Part shown: one piece after another, positions 42,154 through 50,927 of the stretch | How the letters are laid out: the number at the start of each line of letters is the position of its first letter | Numbering within the stretch: position 1 is the first letter of the stretch | From: CBDAQA01 sp965247815 | GTDB lineage: Bacteria; Planctomycetota; Phycisphaerae; Tepidisphaerales; Tepidisphaeraceae | NCBI GenBank assembly: GCA_965247815.1 | Contig: CBDFHW010000006.1 | Span: forward strand, 1-64,000 | Reading direction: 5' to 3' | DNA: 64,000 nt | The notes under the pieces: generated by a model | Told to the model about the DNA's origin: nothing | Databases searched by the model: none | The model's input: the letters and a program-made list of their open reading frames with translations, nothing else | Made by a program: the position numbers and the translations under genes

Positions 42154-44853
42154 TTATTCGGTCGGTGGCGCTTCGTCCGTCGGCGCAGTCCCGGCCTCGC
42201 CGGTCGGCGCGTCGGGCGCGGGCGTCTCGCCGGACGGCGTTCCACCCTCCACGGTTTCTTCCGCGTCGATCTTGGCCATGGCGACGAGCCGGTCGCCTTC
42301 GTCGATCTTGATGAGGCGGACGCCTTGCGCGTTTCTTCCGGTGGACCGGATCTCGCTGATTTTGGTCCGCATCATGATGCCCTTCTCGGTGATGAGCATC
42401 AGGTCGTCGGTGTCGCAGACGGCTTTCATGCCGACGACGTCGCCGTTGCGGTCGCTGGCGTCGATGTTGATCACACCGCTGCCGCCGCGGCCCTGAAGGC
42501 GGTATTCGTTGACGTCGGTCCGTTTGCCGTACCCGTTGACGCAGGCGGTCAGGATCATGCACCCGGCCGGTTCCCCGCTTTGCGGGACGACGACCATCGA
42601 GACCACTTCGTCGCCGTCACGCTTGAACCGCAAGCCCGTGACACCCCCCGCCGGCCGGCCCATCGCGCGGGCGTCGGTCTCGTTGAACCGGATCGCCAGC
42701 CCTTTCTTGGTGCCGAGCAGGATCTGGTCGTTGCCGTTGGTGATCTCGACGCCGATCAGGCTGTCCCCGTCGTCGAGCCCGATGGCGATGATGCCGTTGG
42801 TGCGGATGTTGGAATACGCCGTCAGCGCGGTCTTTTTGATCGTTCCCTTGGCGGTGGCGAACATCAGGAACTGTTCACCGGAGCTGAAGTTCTTGATCGC
42901 CAGCACGTTCGCAATCTTCTCGCCGGGCTGGAACTCTAAAAGGTTGGCGATGCTGCGGCCCTGGCTGGTCCGGCTCATCTCCGGCACGTCGTACACCCGC
43001 CGCTCGTACACCCGGCCCTGGTTAGTGAAAAACAGCAGATAATCGTGCGTGTTGGCGACGAACAGGTGTTCGACGAAATCGCCTTCCTTGGATTCCAATC
43101 CCTTGATGCCCCGGCCCCCGCGGCCCTGGCTGCGGTAGGTGTCAATCGGCATCCGCTTGATGTAACCGGCATGGCTGACCGTGACGACCACTTCTTCCTG
43201 CAAAATCAGCGATTCTTTGTTGTACCCGCTGATGCTGCCTTCGATGCTGGTCCGGCGGTCGTCGCCGTACTTGTCGCGGATCTCGATCGTGTCGGTCACG
43301 ATGATGTCCATCAGGTAATGGTCGTCGCCGAGGATGCGTTCGTATTCGACGATCGCCTCGGCGACCTCGTTGTACTCGGCGATCAGCTTGTCGATTTCGA
43401 GCCCGACCAACTGAATCAACTGCAGCCGACCGATCGCCTCGGCCTGGGCGCGGGACACGCGGTACGCCGGGAGCGGCGCGCCGGGTTCGAGCGCGAAGAT
43501 CTCCGGGTGCCGGAGCTTGATGCGGTCGGGCAGCTTGGCGATGGTTTCCGCGCTCCCGCTGCTGATCCGGAAGCCCTGGGACATCAATTTTTCGATCGCC
43601 TCGTCGCGGGTCTTGCTGCTGCGGATCAGGCGGATCACTTCGTCGATATCACCGACGGCGAAGATCGTGCCTTCGAGGACGTGCTCGCGCTGCTGGGCCT
43701 TGCGGAGCTGGAACTTGGTCCGCCGGGTGATGACGTCTTTGCGGTGGTTGATGAAGTGCTGGATCATCTCCTTGAGCCCCATCGTGCGGGGCTGCCGGTT
43801 CACCAGCGCGATGTTGATCATGCTGACCGTGATCTGGCACGGCGTGTATTGATACAGCTGGGCGATGATCACGTTCGGGTCGGCGTCGCGTTTGAGGTCG
43901 ATGACGATTCGGCACTGGTAGTCGCGGCCGGATTCGTCGTTGATCGCGCTGAGGTCGGTAATCACGTCTTTCTTGACGCACTCGGCGACCGATTCGACGA
44001 TCGACTTGCGGATCACGCCGTACGGAATCTCGTCGATCACGACCAGCGTCCGGCCGGCCTTGGTTTCTTCGGTGTGCAGCTTGGCGCGCAGGGTGACCCG
44101 GCCGCGACCGGTCTTGTAGCCGTCGAGAATTCCGTCGCGGCCGCAGATGATCCCCCCGGCCGGGAAGTCCGGGCCCTGCACGATGTCCATCAGTTCGAGC
44201 AGCTCGATGTCGGGCTTGTCGATCACCTTGATGATGGCGTTGCAAATCTCCCGCAGATTGTGCGGCAGCAGATTGCACGCCATACCGACCGCGATGCCGG
44301 TCGACCCGTTGACCAGCAGGTTCGGGAACTTGGCCGGGAGAACCGTCGGTTCTTCCATGCCTTTGCGTTCGTCGTAGTTGGGCTGGAAGTCGACCGTGTC
44401 CAGGTTCAGATCGGTCATCAGTTCCATGGCCGGGTGGGCCATGCGGGCTTCGGTGTAACGCTGGGCGGCGGGGGTGTCGCCGTCGGTGCTGCCGAAGTTT
44501 CCCTGCGGGTCGACCAGCGGGTACCGCAAACTCCACCACTGCGCGAGGCGGACCAATGCCGGGTAGATGACGGCGTCGCCGTGGGGGTGGTAGTTTCCGC
44601 TGGTGTCACCGGTGATCTTGGCACACTTGATGCGCTTGCTGCTGGGGGTCAAGTTCAGGTCGTTCATCGCGACCAAAATCCGCCGCTGCGACGGCTTCAG
44701 GCCGTCGCGGACGTCGGGCAGCGCCCGGTCCATGATCGTGCTCATCGCGTAAGTCAGGTAGCTGTCCTGCATCTCCTGTTCGATCTGCAGGTCTTCGATG
44801 TGCTCGTTGGGGAACTGGTTCGGCGTGCCGGCGGGAGGTGTGGTTTCAGCCAT
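42154..44853 (-). CDS. gyrA: DNA gyrase subunit A
   Basis: This 899-residue protein is full length for GyrA. It has the winged-helix breakage domain with catalytic Tyr133 in AAQRYTEARM, and the tower and coiled-coil regions (DKLIAEYNEVAEAIVEYERILG). The C-terminal DNA-wrapping beta-pinwheel contains a GyrA-box-like QGRGGRGIKGLESK, which favours GyrA over ParC. An acidic Pro/Thr/Glu tail of about 40 residues ends the protein. Positions equivalent to E. coli Ser83 and Asp87 are Ala94 and Pro98 (PHGDAVIYPALVR). With GyrB it introduces negative supercoils using ATP. gyrB is not adjacent. The leader 44854-45111 shows no gene. Confidence 0.95.
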   Translation of the reverse strand: MAETTPPAGTPNQFPNEHIEDLQIEQEMQDSYLTYAMSTIMDRALPDVRDGLKPSQRRILVAMNDLNLTPSSKRIKCAKITGDTSGNYHPHGDAVIYPALVRLAQWWSLRYPLVDPQGNFGSTDGDTPAAQRYTEARMAHPAMELMTDLNLDTVDFQPNYDERKGMEEPTVLPAKFPNLLVNGSTGIAVGMACNLLPHNLREICNAIIKVIDKPDIELLELMDIVQGPDFPAGGIICGRDGILDGYKTGRGRVTLRAKLHTEETKAGRTLVVIDEIPYGVIRKSIVESVAECVKKDVITDLSAINDESGRDYQCRIVIDLKRDADPNVIIAQLYQYTPCQITVSMINIALVNRQPRTMGLKEMIQHFINHRKDVITRRTKFQLRKAQQREHVLEGTIFAVGDIDEVIRLIRSSKTRDEAIEKLMSQGFRISSGSAETIAKLPDRIKLRHPEIFALEPGAPLPAYRVSRAQAEAIGRLQLIQLVGLEIDKLIAEYNEVAEAIVEYERILGDDHYLMDIIVTDTIEIRDKYGDDRRTSIEGSISGYNKESLILQEEVVVTVSHAGYIKRMPIDTYRSQGRGGRGIKGLESKEGDFVEHLFVANTHDYLLFFTNQGRVYERRVYDVPEMSRTSQGRSIANLLEFQPGEKIANVLAIKNFSSGEQFLMFATAKGTIKKTALTAYSNIRTNGIIAIGLDDGDSLIGVEITNGNDQILLGTKKGLAIRFNETDARAMGRPAGGVTGLRFKRDGDEVVSMVVVPQSGEPAGCMILTACVNGYGKRTDVNEYRLQGRGGSGVINIDASDRNGDVVGMKAVCDTDDLMLITEKGIMMRTKISEIRSTGRNAQGVRLIKIDEGDRLVAMAKIDAEETVEGGTPSGETPAPDAPTGEAGTAPTDEAPPTE

Positions 44854-45111
44854 ATTGATTCGGTCGTTGGTGTCGGTCGTTAATCTTAGTCAGTCGCCTT
44901 CCGGAACCCGGACTTCGGGAGAGCTCAAATTCCCCCAAAAAACACGCGTTTTTTCTGTAGTGCGGACGCGTCTTCAGGTCCTGCCGGCGACTGCGAAATC
45001 ATAGCGGAAATAACGGGCGAATGACACCAGCCGGGGCCCCGGAAAATGGCACCAAAGTTTGAAATTATTTCGCACACGAAACGGTGCCCGAAACCGTCCC
45101 CCGGGCGGCCG

Positions 45112-45801
45112 TTATCTGTCCTGTTTTAGCCCCGCTTGATTCCACAGATAGGTGAGCGTCGGACGCATCGCGTCGGCCCAGAGTTGATACGCCTGCGCGG
45201 ACAGATGCAGGTAGTCAGGCATGATCAAGGGCGACAATTGCCCGTCTGTTTGCAGAAACTTTTGGCCGATGTCGAGGAACGTCACCCGCGTGTCGTCTGC
45301 CAGGCCGGCGATCGATTCGTTGATCGTGGCGATCGCGCGTCGAAGCTCGGTCCCCGGCCGGGCGTCCCGCGGGAACACCCCCAGCAGCAGAACGCGTGAA
45401 TCCGGCAGTTTCTGCTTCAATGTGTCGATGATCTTCGCGATCCCCGCAATCGTCTCCGCCGACCCCTGGCCGCTGTTCCCCAGGTTATTCGTGCCGATTA
45501 GCAGCACGACGACTTTCGGGCTGATGTTGTCGGTCTCGCCATTCAGAATTCGCCACAGCACGTGCTGGGTTTCGTCCCCGCCGATGCCGAAATTCGCGGC
45601 GTTCATCCCGGCGTATTCGCGGTCCCAGGTCGCCTTCCCGTCGACGGCCCAGCCTTCGGTGATCGAGTCGCCGATGAACAAGAGGTCGATCGGACCGGCC
45701 GCCTTGCGGGCCATGAATGATTGGTGTCGCTTGAGCCATTCGCTTTCAGGAAACCATTCTCTGTTTTGCGGCGCGGGGGTCGTCGATTGCATTGCGTTCA
45801 T
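45112..45801 (-). CDS. SGNH/GDSL-type esterase, PAF-acetylhydrolase-like
   Basis: This 229-residue protein has all SGNH blocks: the nucleophile Ser in LLFIGDSITEGW, Gly in NFGIGGDETQHVLW, Asn in VLLIGTNNLG, and the Asp/His pair in MPDYLHLSAQAY. The pattern is that of platelet-activating-factor acetylhydrolase IB-like proteins, which in planctomycetes often act as carbohydrate esterases. No signal peptide is evident. GGAGG lies one base before the ATG at 45801 and ten before an in-frame ATG at 45792, which may be the real start. A second SGNH protein is encoded just upstream on the same strand. Confidence 0.88.
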   Translation of the reverse strand: MNAMQSTTPAPQNREWFPESEWLKRHQSFMARKAAGPIDLLFIGDSITEGWAVDGKATWDREYAGMNAANFGIGGDETQHVLWRILNGETDNISPKVVVLLIGTNNLGNSGQGSAETIAGIAKIIDTLKQKLPDSRVLLLGVFPRDARPGTELRRAIATINESIAGLADDTRVTFLDIGQKFLQTDGQLSPLIMPDYLHLSAQAYQLWADAMRPTLTYLWNQAGLKQDR

Positions 45802-45901
45802 TCCTCCGACCAGAGCTCAGGAAAACAAGCCGGAAATGCCACACGCCGGGCGGGCCGAACTTTGCGGGGCGACCGCGAAACGGACCTGAGTACCGCGCGG
45901 T

Positions 45902-46870
45902 TTACCTCGCGGCGTCGATGCCCGGCTGCGCCTGCGTAAATAACGGTGCCGTCGTCGGGCTGGTGGTGGGATGCGCGATCGGCCGAGTCGATGCGAGCCG
46001 GCCTGCGTCGACCACGGTCTTCCACGCGACGTCCTGCAGGAACGTCGCGTCCGACTGACTCAGACTGATATACACGTTCGCCCCTTCGCTGATCCGGCGA
46101 GTCAGGCCGTGCGGGCTCTCGTGAAACAGGACCGAATAGAACACACAGGCGCTCAGGTACGACCCGGCCGGGGTCGGGTGCCTGCGGTCTTTCATGTGCA
46201 GCGCGAGCGTGGGCCGGCCGTGCAGCGCCGCCGCCCAGGCGAGCCCCACGGGCGACACCGGCGCGTGGTTCTGTGCCGCGACGGCCGTGTACGCCCCGGC
46301 GATTTCCGCCTGCGTTTCGGGATCATTCTTTCGGGCCCAGGTCATGAAAAAGATCGGCTGACCGCCGACCAACCGGATCTCGTTGCAGTACTTGGCACCG
46401 TAGACTTCCATCTCGTTGCGGTACTTCATGGCCGCCAGGCTGTAGTCCTGCAGGACGACGTAATCCCAGTACCCCTGGCGGATCATCGGGACCGCCGGGG
46501 AGTGGTCCCACAGCTGCGTCAGCGTCGCCCCGAACACGCAGACCTGGTCGAACACGCACGGCGGTTGTTTCTTGGCAGACCGGGACAACTGTTCGAGGAT
46601 CAGCGCCTGCCCGCCGTTGTAGAACGTGAAACTGTTACCGATGAACAACACGCGGAGCCGGCCCGGCGCTCGCATCGCCGGGGTGCTCTGGGGCCAGCGG
46701 GAGTTATTCACCGCCGCGGAGATGATCTCGCGGGGTTCACCGAGTTCCCAGTACGCGACCCCCCCGCCGATCGCCGACGACAGCAGCACGCTCAATCCGA
46801 CAACGCCCCACAGGCGTCGGCGGCGACGGGGTGTCTGCGACGAATCAGGAGTAGACGGTGGTAAGGTCAT
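45902..46870 (-). CDS. Membrane-anchored SGNH/GDSL-like hydrolase
   Basis: About 322 residues from the ATG at 46870; a TTG at 46879 is also in frame. A basic leader (RRRRRLWG) and a membrane helix (VVGLSVLLSSAIGGGVAYW) precede an SGNH core. The core shows the nucleophile block VLFIGNSFTFYNGG, VVLQDYSLAAM, and the Asp/His block DRRHPTPAGSYLSA. The GNSFT form resembles DUF4886-type proteins. It is likely periplasmic, tethered to the inner membrane. The substrate is unknown; deacylation of glycans is plausible for the clan. It lies 100 bases upstream of the other SGNH gene. Confidence 0.75.
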   Translation of the reverse strand: MTLPPSTPDSSQTPRRRRRLWGVVGLSVLLSSAIGGGVAYWELGEPREIISAAVNNSRWPQSTPAMRAPGRLRVLFIGNSFTFYNGGQALILEQLSRSAKKQPPCVFDQVCVFGATLTQLWDHSPAVPMIRQGYWDYVVLQDYSLAAMKYRNEMEVYGAKYCNEIRLVGGQPIFFMTWARKNDPETQAEIAGAYTAVAAQNHAPVSPVGLAWAAALHGRPTLALHMKDRRHPTPAGSYLSACVFYSVLFHESPHGLTRRISEGANVYISLSQSDATFLQDVAWKTVVDAGRLASTRPIAHPTTSPTTAPLFTQAQPGIDAAR

Positions 46871-46941
46871 CGGAAGCAATACACCTGCGGTTAGCAGATG
46901 TTATCGTCGGCAATGCTTCCGGTGACAAGCGCGTGCTTTTT

Positions 46942-47027
46942 CAGACGCCGGTTATGAGGTACCCCGAAGGGCCGGGACTTTCGGCGCTCGAACCCGGGCC
47001 TTCGGGGTACCTCAGACCCGGCGTCTG
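46942..47027. repeat. Family A palindromic repeat (REPIN-like), full copy 2
   Basis: The left arm begins CAGACGCCGGTTATGAGGTA and the right arm ends GGTACCTCAGACCCGGCGTC plus TG. The two are inverted copies with a few mismatches. The sequence is clearly the same family as 42042-42126 and the half copy at 20006-20042. It sits between the SGNH gene's 5' side and the 3' end of the alpha/beta hydrolase gene. Confidence 0.92.
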
Positions 47028-47056
47028 TCGTCGAGTGTTTCAATTTCCTTCGAGTC

Positions 47057-48064
47057 CTACCGCCGCGCGAGGCGGTCTCGTACGACGTCCCACGCCACCG
47101 GGGGATTTGCTCCGTCGGCGTCGATCATTGTCTGATGGTCCGCGTGGACCTTCACGACGTCGTCGACGCCGTCGAGGCTGGCGCTGGCGTGTGTGACGGG
47201 GCCGTCGGAGTCGCCGCGGGTGTGGCGGATGCCTTCGGCCTCATGGACCAGCACGGATTGAACCGTGTGGACCCACCGATAACCTTCCAGCTTCCGCGGG
47301 ACCAGTTCAGTCGACAGCTCGATTGCCTCGGCGGTAAGCCGGCGGACGGGGTGCTCGTCCCCTTCAACGATCGTGTATTTCACCCCCGCCCGGCGGGGGA
47401 GCGCGTTCAAATCAGCTAGGAACCGCGAGCCGGGCGTCAAATCTCGCCCCGCTTCACACAGACCCGAGGTGATGAACCAACTCGGTTTCCATTTCGGTTC
47501 GTACCACCATAGATAGGCGTGCTGCCGGACTTTTGCCGCCCAGGCGAGCCGGGCCCACTGCGACCCGTGGTTGGGCGGGGCCAGCATGATCAGCTTGTCG
47601 ACGCCGCCGGTGTAGTTGCTTCCCTCGATATATCCACGAGCGATCAGCGACCCCATGCTGAACGCGACCACATCGACATTGACCCCCGGGTGCTCGGCCC
47701 GCAGCACGTCCATCCGGTCGCGAAACGATCGCACGTCGTCGACGATCGGCTGGTCCTGCGGGTAACAAAAACAGGCGACTTGATACCCGGCCGGTTTGAG
47801 CTGATCGACCATCGGGTCCCAGCACCCGCGGGTCATGTCCAGCCCATGAATGAGAATCACGAGCGGCTTGGCGTTGTCGAGTTTGTCCGGCAGAAACAGG
47901 CCGAACTGTTTTGCCTGCGCCGCGGTGGCTTCGGGCGCGCTGACGGCCGTGTACAGCCGGACCGCGAGCTTGGCCGAGTCGACGTACGCCTGCACGTCCG
48001 CCGTCGCGGCCGCGCTACCCGTGCAAAGTACCCACACCGCAACCAGCCTGCCGATCCATCGCAT
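47057..48064 (-). CDS. Secreted alpha/beta hydrolase (lipase-like)
   Basis: This 335-residue protein has a signal peptide (RWIGRLVAVWVLCTGSAAATA). The oxyanion segment is VILIHGLDMTRGCWDPM and the nucleophile elbow is VVAFSMGSLIARGYI. The elbow departs from strict G-x-S-x-G in its first Gly. A late HADHQTM supplies the probable catalytic His. The fold recalls triacylglycerol lipases and PGAP1-like hydrolases that act on acyl esters. It is monocistronic as far as can be seen. The 286-base spacer to the divergent nuclease gene (48065-48350) contains nothing recognisable. Confidence 0.8.
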   Translation of the reverse strand: MRWIGRLVAVWVLCTGSAAATADVQAYVDSAKLAVRLYTAVSAPEATAAQAKQFGLFLPDKLDNAKPLVILIHGLDMTRGCWDPMVDQLKPAGYQVACFCYPQDQPIVDDVRSFRDRMDVLRAEHPGVNVDVVAFSMGSLIARGYIEGSNYTGGVDKLIMLAPPNHGSQWARLAWAAKVRQHAYLWWYEPKWKPSWFITSGLCEAGRDLTPGSRFLADLNALPRRAGVKYTIVEGDEHPVRRLTAEAIELSTELVPRKLEGYRWVHTVQSVLVHEAEGIRHTRGDSDGPVTHASASLDGVDDVVKVHADHQTMIDADGANPPVAWDVVRDRLARR

Positions 48065-48350
48065 AGCACTCCTAAGGAATCAGACGAGATTAGAGCAGCA
48101 AAAGATCGGCCTGCGAGTAGAAATCCGGGCAAATGTCATAATGCCCGTTTCGCGGTCCAAGGCACGGCCGGGTCGGAGTGTCGTCCGTTGAGCGGCTGCC
48201 CCGAGGGGGCGCTCTTCGCTCGTGTGACGTCGCCCGTGCCCGGCGGTGCGACCGCTTAACGGGGTTGGTTTCTTTCGCCGCGGTCCGACACCGTGCGGCG
48301 TACACTTCCCCGTTCTGGTTATCGAAAGTGATTTGGATATAGTGCCCGCT

Positions 48351-49361
48351 ATGCAGATTAAACCTTTGTTGTTGATGGGGTTTGCCGGCCTTTCCGCGAT
48401 TTGTCTTCCTGTTTCGTCCAGTTGGGGTTGGATCGATACCGGGCACAAGGTTGTCGCACTGATTGCCTGGGAAGATCTGACGCCCAAGACCAAGGCCGCC
48501 GTGACCGAGTTGCTCAAGCAGCACCCGCGGTACGAAAAAGATCTGCAGGCCGATGCCGAGGAAGGCGCGACGCCCGACGAAATCGCGCGCCATGCGTTCG
48601 CCGTCGCCGCCACCTGGCCGGACAAGGTCCGGATGCAGGAGCACCCGATGCACGCCGAGTACAACCACCCGGCCTGGCATTTTATCGACATCCCGTACAC
48701 GGTCGGGAACGCGACGACGCAACCGGAATCCACCAAGCAGCAGCCGGCCGGCCCGCACAACATCGTCGAGGCGATGAACCAGGCCGAAACCGAATTAAAA
48801 GACACGTCCGCCCCGGCGTCGAAGCGGTCGATCGACCTGTGCTGGATCGAGCATCTGGCCGGTGACATACACCAGCCGTTGCACACGGCTTCACTGATCT
48901 CGTCGCGTTTCCCCAAGGGCGACCAGGGCGGGAACAGCGAACTGGTGCTGAAGGAGGCCCCGTACCCCGACAGCCGGGCGAACCTGCATTTTCTATGGGA
49001 CTCGCTGCCGGGTGACTTCCGGTCCGAAGAACTCGACCAGTTCGAAGCCAACGGGCTGCGGGCGGATCCGAAGTTGTCGCGCGGGCAGATGAAAGACCTG
49101 CTGGCCGTCACCGACTTCATGGGCTGGGCGAAGGAAAGCCATCAGTTGGCGGTGGACGACGCGTACCTGAACGGGAAGCTGATGACCGCCGAGAGCCGCC
49201 GCGGCCGCGGCGGCGGCGGGACCAACGACCCGATCCCCGGCGTCCCGTCGGACTACATGCTCAAATCCGAGAAGGTCGCGATGCACCAGGTGACGCTCGC
49301 CGGGTATCGGCTGGCCGACCTGCTGAATTCGACCTTCGACGCCCAGCCCGCCGCTAAATAA
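48351..49361 (+). CDS. S1/P1 family nuclease
   Basis: The start at 48351 (MQIKPLLLMGFAGLSAICLP) gives a signal peptide and a mature N-terminus at WGWIDTGH. This is characteristic of the family, where the N-terminal Trp and an early His bind zinc. The frame is open 35 codons further upstream without signal character. Further zinc ligands are visible in RHAFAVAATWPDKVR, HPAWHFIDIPY and the hallmark HLAGDIHQPLH. The family cleaves single-stranded DNA/RNA and removes 3' phosphates extracellularly, giving phosphate and nucleosides. The 336-residue length is normal for bacterial members. Forty-six bases separate it from the next gene. Confidence 0.9.
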   Translation: MQIKPLLLMGFAGLSAICLPVSSSWGWIDTGHKVVALIAWEDLTPKTKAAVTELLKQHPRYEKDLQADAEEGATPDEIARHAFAVAATWPDKVRMQEHPMHAEYNHPAWHFIDIPYTVGNATTQPESTKQQPAGPHNIVEAMNQAETELKDTSAPASKRSIDLCWIEHLAGDIHQPLHTASLISSRFPKGDQGGNSELVLKEAPYPDSRANLHFLWDSLPGDFRSEELDQFEANGLRADPKLSRGQMKDLLAVTDFMGWAKESHQLAVDDAYLNGKLMTAESRRGRGGGGTNDPIPGVPSDYMLKSEKVAMHQVTLAGYRLADLLNSTFDAQPAAK

Positions 49362-49407
49362 TCGAAAGCATCCCTGTGGATTGGAACGCTCGGCATAGCA
49401 TCGGGCC

Positions 49408-50295
49408 ATGACCAACGATGTCGCCGAGCGGCGATCACACCGGTCTTTCGAAGATTGTTACGAGGTCGTCCGGTCGCTGAGCGTCGACGTGGCCTTCGTC
49501 GCATTGGCCGGTGGGGTGATGGCGGTCCGCGTCACGGGCGGACACCCGCGACCGGCGTTTTACCTGCTGCTGCCGTTGTCCGTCTGGGTCGTGTACACGC
49601 TCGACCACCTGCTCGACGCCCGCCGGATGGGCCCCGCCGCCATCACGCCCCGGCACCAGTTTCATTACCAACACAGCCGGCCGCTCTGGGTCGTGATGAC
49701 CGTTATCGGGGTCCTCTGCGGAATCGTCGGATTCGTCGAGCTGTCTCGGCTCGGGGTCGTCTTCGGGTTGATTCTGGCCGGGTTGTTCGGTCTTCACGAA
49801 CTGATCGTGAAGCTGGCCGGTGACCGGGCATCACCGCTGCTGGTGAAGGAGCTGGGCGTCGCGGTGATTTTCACCGCCGGCACCTGGGGGTTGCCGTGGC
49901 TCGTGCACCATTACACCACCGGGCAATGGCTCGGTTGGTCGGTGATCGTCTGCGTGCAGTATGGGCTTTTGGCGCTGGTGAACCTGATCGAATTCTCGAT
50001 CTACGAAGCCCGGAGCGACGCCCGTAATCGGCAGACAAGTTTTGTCCAATACTCAGGCCGATCCACAGCCCGGACCACAACGGCCTGCCTGTTAATCCTG
50101 CAGACGCTTCTCGCCATGCCGGCACTGTTGCAGAGTCCGACCCGAACCGTTTACGCCACGGAAGTGATCCTGCAGCTGATGACCACCGGGCTGTGGTTCG
50201 TGCTGCTGTTCCCGAGGATCGCCGCCCGTAGGGAGCGGTATCGCAGCTTGGGTGACGGGGTGTTTCTACTGCCTTTGTTGCTGTTGATGAGTTGA
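49408..50295 (+). CDS. Integral membrane protein, possibly UbiA-prenyltransferase-like
   Basis: This 295-residue protein has about eight to nine membrane helices. A short motif YTLDHLLDARRMGP after the second helix recalls the first Asp-rich N/D-x-x-x-D motif of UbiA-type prenyltransferases. A second polar loop is EFSIYEARSDARNR. The similarity is weak and no substrate can be proposed. It follows the S1/P1 nuclease on the same strand and ends before repeat F. Confidence 0.6.
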   Translation: MTNDVAERRSHRSFEDCYEVVRSLSVDVAFVALAGGVMAVRVTGGHPRPAFYLLLPLSVWVVYTLDHLLDARRMGPAAITPRHQFHYQHSRPLWVVMTVIGVLCGIVGFVELSRLGVVFGLILAGLFGLHELIVKLAGDRASPLLVKELGVAVIFTAGTWGLPWLVHHYTTGQWLGWSVIVCVQYGLLALVNLIEFSIYEARSDARNRQTSFVQYSGRSTARTTTACLLILQTLLAMPALLQSPTRTVYATEVILQLMTTGLWFVLLFPRIAARRERYRSLGDGVFLLPLLLLMS

Positions 50296-50298
50296 TTC

Positions 50299-50388
50299 GT
50301 GGCACGGGCGTCCCGCCCGTGTGTTTGAGCGGAGCGATCTTCATTGCCAGCAGGGAGACATCAAACCCGGGCGAGACGCCCGTGCCAC
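50299..50388. repeat. Family F palindromic repeat (REPIN-like)
   Basis: The left arm GTGGCACGGGCGTCCCGCCC plus GTGTGTTTGA is answered by TCAAACCCGGGCGAGACGCC plus CGTGCCAC. Each arm nests a GC hairpin; the left one is a perfect CACGGGCG-TCC-CGCCCGTG. It lies three bases after the stop of the membrane-protein gene and 13 bases from the stop of the convergent small gene, so it could end transcription from both sides. Confidence 0.9.
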
Positions 50389-50401
50389 GGCGCGTCGAAC
50401 G

Positions 50402-50713
50402 TCAATTTCCGATCTTCGATTTCGCGTCGTTGAACTGGTCTTGCGCGGTCTTCAGCATCGACTTGTACTTGTCGAGCCGGGACAATTTGGCCGGCGTGGT
50501 CGTCTGCTGCGTCTCGACGGTCTGGTCGTTTACGACCTGCTGGAGCGCTGACTGCTGGCCCTGTGCGAAAGCTGCTGCTTTGATCTTCTCAATATTCGTC
50601 TTTTCCAGATCCGCAATCGACTGCGCCTGCTGCGGGTGATTGACGCCCCAGTAAATCCCACCGCCCGCCCCGACCGCCAATACCACCGCGTACGATGCCA
50701 ATTTCAACAGCAT
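50402..50713 (-). CDS. Small membrane-anchored coiled-coil protein
   Basis: The ATG at 50713 is favoured because AAGGAG is seven bases upstream; an ATG at 50719 is only one base away from it. The 103-residue product has one N-terminal helix (LLKLASYAVVLAVGAGGGIYWG) followed by a Gln/Ala/Lys-rich helical segment likely to form a coiled coil (SIADLEKTNIEKIKAAAFAQG). It is not recognised as a known family. The strong ribosome site and normal composition support coding status. Confidence 0.65.
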   Translation of the reverse strand: MLLKLASYAVVLAVGAGGGIYWGVNHPQQAQSIADLEKTNIEKIKAAAFAQGQQSALQQVVNDQTVETQQTTTPAKLSRLDKYKSMLKTAQDQFNDAKSKIGN

Positions 50714-50779
50714 GATCATTCTCCTTAGTCAAAACTGTATTCCGAAGCCGAGCAACAAACCATAGCAAGATTTGAATCA

Positions 50780-50850
50780 GTTTAGCCGGTTCCTCGTGCG
50801 GGCCGTTTCTTCGACGACCGAAACCGGCCAGCAAGAACGACCGGCTAAAC
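50780..50850. repeat. Family B palindromic repeat (REPIN-like), copy 2
   Basis: GTTTAGCCGGTTCC... and ...GACCGGCTAAAC form inverted arms of about 29 bases with several mismatches. It shares the outer GTTTAGCCGGT with the copy at 21611-21692 but the interior differs. It lies between two divergent genes, so it is in or near their promoters rather than at a 3' end. Confidence 0.8.
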
Positions 50851-50927
50851 GTGGAATAATGACGCCTCGTGAGTTCTCCGCGTGTAGTCATCCGACCCGT
50901 TTTGCTGCATCATCTTCGGCCATGGCC

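Noticed and set aside
43045..44883. 612-residue plus-strand open frame opposite gyrA
   Set aside because: Antisense shadow of a confidently identified gene.
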